Origin: an uncultured Desulfovibrio sp.
Lineage (GTDB): Bacteria; Desulfobacterota; Desulfovibrionia; Desulfovibrionales; Desulfovibrionaceae
Length of the DNA stretch: 9,365 bases
Assembly (NCBI GenBank): GCA_947177085.1
Contig: CAMWTD010000068.1
Location: 1-9,365 of the forward strand
Direction of reading: 5' to 3'
The notes under the pieces are model-generated. The model had not been told where the DNA came from. It saw only the letters and a list, made by a program, of their open reading frames with translations, and did not search any database. The translations under genes and the position numbers were made by a program. Of this stretch, positions 6,308 to 9,365 are shown in pieces (the first letter of the stretch is position 1; every line of letters begins with the position of its first letter).

Positions 6308-6313
6308 TAGACC

Positions 6314-8563
6314 ATGCCCGCGACGATCATCAAACGGGACGGCACAGCCGTGCCCTTTGACTCGAAAAAGATCCTCAGCGCCATCACCAGGGCCAACCAG
6401 GCCGTGGAAGGCGAGGACATGTCCCCGACGGATCTGCTCTTCGTCACGGAAAAGGTCTGCCGTACGCTGGACGAGCGCAACCTGCGCCATGTGGAAGAGA
6501 TCCAGGACGTGGTGGAGGAAAGCCTCATCCGCTTCGATTATGCCCGCACGGCCAAGGCCTATATCCTCTACCGGGCGGAGCACGCCAAGATCCGCAACGC
6601 CGAATCGGCCCTCATGGAGATCTACCAGCGCCTGACCTACTCCCCGGCCGTGGCCGAGGACATCAAGCGCGAAAACGCCAATATCGACGGCGACACCGCC
6701 ATGGGAACTATGCTCAAGTACGGTTCCGAGGGCTCCAAGTATTTCGTGGACAGCTATATCCTGCCCAAGGACGCCTCAGCGGCGCACATCAACGGGGATA
6801 TCCACATCCACGACAAAGATTTCTACATGCTCACGGAAACGTGCTGCCAGATCGACTTGATCCCGCTGTTCCGCAACGGTTTTTCCACGGGCCACGGCTT
6901 TTTGCGCGAGCCCAATTCCATCGAGAGCTACGCCGCGCTCGCCTGCATCGCCATCCAGGCCAACCAGAACGAGATGCACGGCGGCCAGAGCGTGCCCAAT
7001 TTTGACTGGGCCATGGCCGAAGGCGTGGCCAAGACCTGGCGCAAGGAATACCGCCGCGGCCTGGAGGCCTGCCTGCGCCTCGCCGGGGGCATGGATGCCG
7101 CGGCCGCGCAGGCGCTTGCCGAGGGTCTCCTCGCCGGGCTTGACCCGCGCATGGGCGACGCCGAGGCCCTGGGCCACGCCCTCGAGGCGGCCGCCGCGCC
7201 GGAACTGCGGGACCTCGTGGGCCGCGCCCATGCCTATGCCGTGGAAGAGGCGCTCACCCGGACGGAGACGCGCGTCTACCAGGCCATGGAAGCGCTCATC
7301 CACAACCTCAACACCATGAATTCCCGCGCCGGCGCGCAGGTGCCCTTCAGTTCCATCAACTACGGCACGGACACCTCGCCCGAAGGCCGCATGGTCATGA
7401 AGAACCTGCTCCTTGCCACGCAGGCCGGCCTCGGCAATGGCGAGACCTCCATCTTCCCGGTGCAGATCTTCAAGGTGAAGGAAGGCGTCAACTATAACCC
7501 CGGCGACCCCAACCACGACCTCTTCCAGCTCGCCATGGAGACCTCGGCCAAGAGGCTCTTCCCCAATTTCAGCTTCCTCGACGCGCCCTTCAATCTCCAG
7601 TACTACCGGCCCGGCGACTACAACAGCGAAGTGGCCTACATGGGCTGCCGCACGCGCGTGCTCGGCAATGTGCACGACCCCAAACGGCAGGTGACCTGCG
7701 GGCGGGGCAACCTGAGCTTCACCACCATCAACCTCCCGCGCCTCGGCATCGAGGCGAAAGGCGATGTCGACGCCTTTTTCGGCCTTTTGGACGACGCCAT
7801 CGACCTTGTGTTCCGCCAGCTCCTGCACCGCCTCAAGATCCAGAGCGCCAAGAAGGTGCGCAACTATCCCTTCCTCATGGGCAACGGCATCTGGATAGAT
7901 TCCGGCAAGCTGGACATGGAGGACCGCATCGGGGAGGTGCTGAAGCACGGCACGCTCACCGTGGGCTTCATCGGCCTTGCAGAAACGCTGGTGGCGCTCA
8001 TTGGCGAGCACCACGGGGAGAGCGCGGCCGCGCAGGATCTGGGCCTGCGCATCATCGGCCACATGCGTCGCCGCGCCGATGCCGAGGCGGAAAAGACAGG
8101 GCTCAATTTCTCGCTCATCGCCACGCCCGCCGAGGGCCTGAGCGGCCGCTTCACCGCGCTGGACAAGGCCCGTTACGGGGAAATCCCGGGCATCACCGAC
8201 CGCGGCTACTACACCAATTCGTTCCATGTGCCCGTGTATTTTCCCATCCGCGCGCACAGGAAGATCGAGATCGAGGCCCCCTACCACGCGCTCACCAATG
8301 CCGGGCACATCACCTATGTGGAGCTGGACGGCGACACGGCGAAGAACCCGGTCGCCTTTGAGCGCATCATCCGCTGCATGCACGACGCCGGCGTGGGCTA
8401 CGGCTCCGTGAACCATCCGCTCGACCGCGACCCGGTGTGCGGCTACACGGGCGTCATCAACGATGTCTGCCCGCGGTGCGGGCGTCGCGAGGGCGAGGGC
8501 GTGAGCGAGGAAAAACTGCGCGAGCTTGCCAAGCTCTATCCCAATATGCCGCGCTGGCACTGA
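6314..8563 (+). CDS. nrdD: Anaerobic (class III) ribonucleoside-triphosphate reductase, catalytic body lacking the glycyl-radical loop
   Basis: A 749-residue cytoplasmic enzyme that reduces ribonucleotides to deoxyribonucleotides without oxygen. Residues about 3-92 form an ATP-cone (IIKRDGTAVPFDSKKI and following), the allosteric nucleotide site. Family motifs follow: HIHD at 164-167, ETCCQ at 175-179, MHGGQSVPNFDWAM at 221-234, IHNLNTMNSRAGAQVPFSS at 329-347, and YMGCRTRV at 442-449, where C445 is the likely thiyl-radical cysteine. Zinc-type cysteines C709, C719 and C722 lie near the end. The expected R-x-x-G-Y-[LI] glycyl-radical loop is missing: after C722 comes a tail ending LYPNMPRWH. 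The loop is on the next small ORF. An Ala-rich stretch lies at about 260-305. The start has GGGAG at 6303-6307. A B12 riboswitch precedes the gene. Confidence 0.94.
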   Translation: MPATIIKRDGTAVPFDSKKILSAITRANQAVEGEDMSPTDLLFVTEKVCRTLDERNLRHVEEIQDVVEESLIRFDYARTAKAYILYRAEHAKIRNAESALMEIYQRLTYSPAVAEDIKRENANIDGDTAMGTMLKYGSEGSKYFVDSYILPKDASAAHINGDIHIHDKDFYMLTETCCQIDLIPLFRNGFSTGHGFLREPNSIESYAALACIAIQANQNEMHGGQSVPNFDWAMAEGVAKTWRKEYRRGLEACLRLAGGMDAAAAQALAEGLLAGLDPRMGDAEALGHALEAAAAPELRDLVGRAHAYAVEEALTRTETRVYQAMEALIHNLNTMNSRAGAQVPFSSINYGTDTSPEGRMVMKNLLLATQAGLGNGETSIFPVQIFKVKEGVNYNPGDPNHDLFQLAMETSAKRLFPNFSFLDAPFNLQYYRPGDYNSEVAYMGCRTRVLGNVHDPKRQVTCGRGNLSFTTINLPRLGIEAKGDVDAFFGLLDDAIDLVFRQLLHRLKIQSAKKVRNYPFLMGNGIWIDSGKLDMEDRIGEVLKHGTLTVGFIGLAETLVALIGEHHGESAAAQDLGLRIIGHMRRRADAEAEKTGLNFSLIATPAEGLSGRFTALDKARYGEIPGITDRGYYTNSFHVPVYFPIRAHRKIEIEAPYHALTNAGHITYVELDGDTAKNPVAFERIIRCMHDAGVGYGSVNHPLDRDPVCGYTGVINDVCPRCGRREGEGVSEEKLRELAKLYPNMPRWH

Positions 8564-8569
8564 TGCAGA

Positions 8570-8604
8570 CCGCCCCAAGCGGGGCGGAGGAATTTCCCTT
8601 TTTT
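8570..8604 (+). promoter_or_regulatory. Stem-loop and T run between nrdD and the radical-subunit ORF
   Basis: CCGCCCC (8570-8576) pairs perfectly with GGGGCGG (8581-8587) around an AAGC loop, 7 nt after the nrdD stop. A T6 run follows at 8599-8604, 11 nt beyond the stem, which is too far for a strong intrinsic terminator. It could be a partial attenuator or an mRNA-processing or stability element setting the ratio of the two subunits. The structure is seen; the role is inferred. Confidence 0.45.
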
Positions 8605-8628
8605 AAAATCCCGAGGAGGAAGAAGACC

Positions 8629-8826
8629 ATGCTGATGAAATCGCGCCTGTTCGAGGAAGCGCAGAACGAGGAAGCGGTTGCGGCCCCAGCGGCGACCCAC
8701 GCGCTCGTGGGCGAAGGCGTGGGCTTTGAGCGCATCCGGCGCATCACCGGCTACCTCGTGGGCACGCTCGACCGCTTCAACAACGCCAAGCGCGCCGAAG
8801 AGCACGACCGCGTGCGCCATGCCTGA
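8629..8826 (+). CDS. Stand-alone glycyl-radical domain of class III ribonucleotide reductase (65 aa)
   Basis: This small protein is the missing C-terminus of NrdD. Residues about 33-65 contain FERIRRITGYLVGTLDRF and then NNAKRAEEHDRVRH, the usual NrdD glycyl-radical loop and end. G41 in R-I-T-G-Y is the expected radical glycine, from which NrdG would abstract hydrogen. Residues 1-27 are an Ala/Glu-rich linker that looks unstructured. It has its own strong Shine-Dalgarno sequence (GAGGAGGA, 8613-8620) 8 nt before the ATG, in a different frame from nrdD and 65 nt after its stop, so independent translation is likely. It is presumably an obligatory subunit that docks into the NrdD active site. 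This resembles the role of GrcA/YfiD for pyruvate formate-lyase, but there the main enzyme keeps its own glycine. nrdG overlaps its end. Confidence 0.88.
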   Translation: MLMKSRLFEEAQNEEAVAAPAATHALVGEGVGFERIRRITGYLVGTLDRFNNAKRAEEHDRVRHA

Positions 8827-9365
8827 ACAGGCGTCGCCCCTTACCGGGGCGCCGCAGGCAGGTTTCCCCGCGTCCCCGTCCCCGGGGGCGCGGCCCCAGG
8901 CCCACCGGCTGCGGCTGGCGGGCATTGTGGAAGATTCCATCGTGGACGGCCCGGGCCTGAGGCTCACCATCTTCACCCAGGGCTGTCCGCACGACTGCCC
9001 GGGCTGCCACAATCCCGAAACGCATCCCGTCAACGGCGGGAGCTTCCACTCCCTGGACGAACTGGTCGCCCGCTACCGGGAAAATCCGCTGCTCGCGGGC
9101 GTGACCTTTTCCGGCGGCGAGCCTTTTCTTCAGGCTCGGCCCCTCGCGCTGCTCGCCGGACGCATCCATGCCCTCGGCGGCACGGTCATCACCTATACCG
9201 GCTTCGTTTTTGAGGACCTTGCGGCGCGCGCCCGGAAGGACGCGGCCGTCGCCGCCCTGCTGGAGGCGACGGACCTGCTCATCGACGGACCCTATTTGGA
9301 GGCCCTGCGCAGCCTGGAAATCGCCGGGCGCGGCAGCTCCAACCAGCGCCTGCTGGACATGGAGC
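8819..9365 (+). CDS. nrdG: Class III ribonucleotide reductase activase, radical SAM (partial, runs off the window)
   Basis: The ATG at 8819 overlaps the stop of the radical-subunit ORF (ATGCCTGA), so translation is probably coupled. There is no clear Shine-Dalgarno sequence. The 182 visible residues show the radical-SAM cluster motif CPHDCPGC (C56, C60, C63), which binds a 4Fe-4S cluster and S-adenosylmethionine, the SAM-binding FSGGEP at 97-102, and the NrdG-type DLLIDGPYL and RGSSNQRLLD near 153-180. NrdG makes the glycyl radical on NrdD; here the glycine is on the adjacent small protein. The first roughly 30 residues are a Pro/Ala-rich extension before the conserved LAGIVEDSIVDGPG; the true start could be further in, but no better-supported one is seen. 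The stop is outside the window. Confidence 0.93.
   Translation, partial: MPEQASPLTGAPQAGFPASPSPGARPQAHRLRLAGIVEDSIVDGPGLRLTIFTQGCPHDCPGCHNPETHPVNGGSFHSLDELVARYRENPLLAGVTFSGGEPFLQARPLALLAGRIHALGGTVITYTGFVFEDLAARARKDAAVAALLEATDLLIDGPYLEALRSLEIAGRGSSNQRLLDME

Noticed and set aside
8438..8455. CGYTG at NrdD residues 709-713 as the glycyl-radical motif
   Set aside because: It resembles R-x-C-G-Y-x-G, but it precedes the C719/C722 pair, so it fits the first half of the zinc region. The flanking residues (DRDPV) and the lack of the usual following sequence do not fit the radical loop, while the downstream small ORF fits it fully.
6776..8578. 600-codon minus-strand open frame opposite nrdD
   Set aside because: It is a codon-bias shadow of nrdD with low-complexity Val/Ala/His composition and no independent start signal.
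8437..8628. Programmed -1 frameshift joining NrdD to the radical ORF (the small ORF's frame is open back to 8437)
   Set aside because: No good slippery heptamer is seen; the nearest candidate is G-GAA-AAA at 8509-8515, and the stem at 8570-8587 is too far from it. The open upstream frame encodes Arg/Ala-rich sequence unlike NrdD, and the small ORF has a strong Shine-Dalgarno sequence of its own.
1..9365. Mobile elements, CRISPR arrays, tRNA or rRNA genes, attachment sites
   Set aside because: No transposase, regular repeat-spacer array, tRNA-like fold or direct-repeat boundary was seen. Codon style is uniform across both operons, so nothing indicates recent transfer.

Overview
The window reads as a chromosomal segment of a GC-rich, flagellated, strictly anaerobic deltaproteobacterium, most likely a member of the Desulfovibrionaceae. 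The evidence is the flagellar order flgN-flgK-flgL-csrA-fliW, strong G/C preference at third codon positions, and an oxygen-sensitive class III ribonucleotide reductase operon. The genus is an inference from gene order and protein style; no database comparison was made. Every gene supported is on the + strand.

Region 1 (1-5785) is the end of a flagellar gene block. It opens with the C-terminal part of an Ala/Pro-rich protein of unknown function that carries a 12-G homopolymer. A near-consensus sigma-54 promoter (760-775) then precedes a compact unit: flgN (chaperone for hook-associated proteins), flgK and flgL (hook-filament junction proteins HAP1 and HAP3), csrA (RNA-binding post-transcriptional regulator) and fliW (CsrA antagonist and flagellin sensor). 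Gaps are 3, 12 and 30 nt, and csrA and fliW overlap by 22 nt. FlgK carries one, and FlgL two, copies of an Asp-box-like beta segment (S-x-D-G-G-x-x-W) in their variable central regions. A strong hairpin after fliW (5809-5838) probably ends the unit.

Region 2 (5786-6313, 528 nt without a gene) is regulatory. It holds the terminator, a GC-rich stretch with weak dyads (5849-5965), a candidate sigma-70 promoter (5966-5994), a clear adenosylcobalamin (B12) riboswitch aptamer (6001-6175, closed by a 9-bp P1 stem), and an expression platform whose segments can pair in mutually exclusive ways before the ribosome-binding site of the next gene.

Region 3 (6314-9365) is an anaerobic (class III) ribonucleotide reductase operon with an unusual layout. 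The 749-aa NrdD body has the ATP-cone, active-site region and part of the Cys-rich zinc region, but lacks the C-terminal glycyl-radical loop. That loop (R-I-T-G-Y-L-V-G) is on a separate 65-aa ORF 65 nt downstream, with its own strong Shine-Dalgarno sequence. nrdG, the radical-SAM activase, overlaps this small ORF by 8 nt and runs off the window. The model is a three-gene operon (catalytic body, radical-carrying subunit, activase) that is probably turned down by B12, when a B12-dependent class II reductase elsewhere in the genome could take over.
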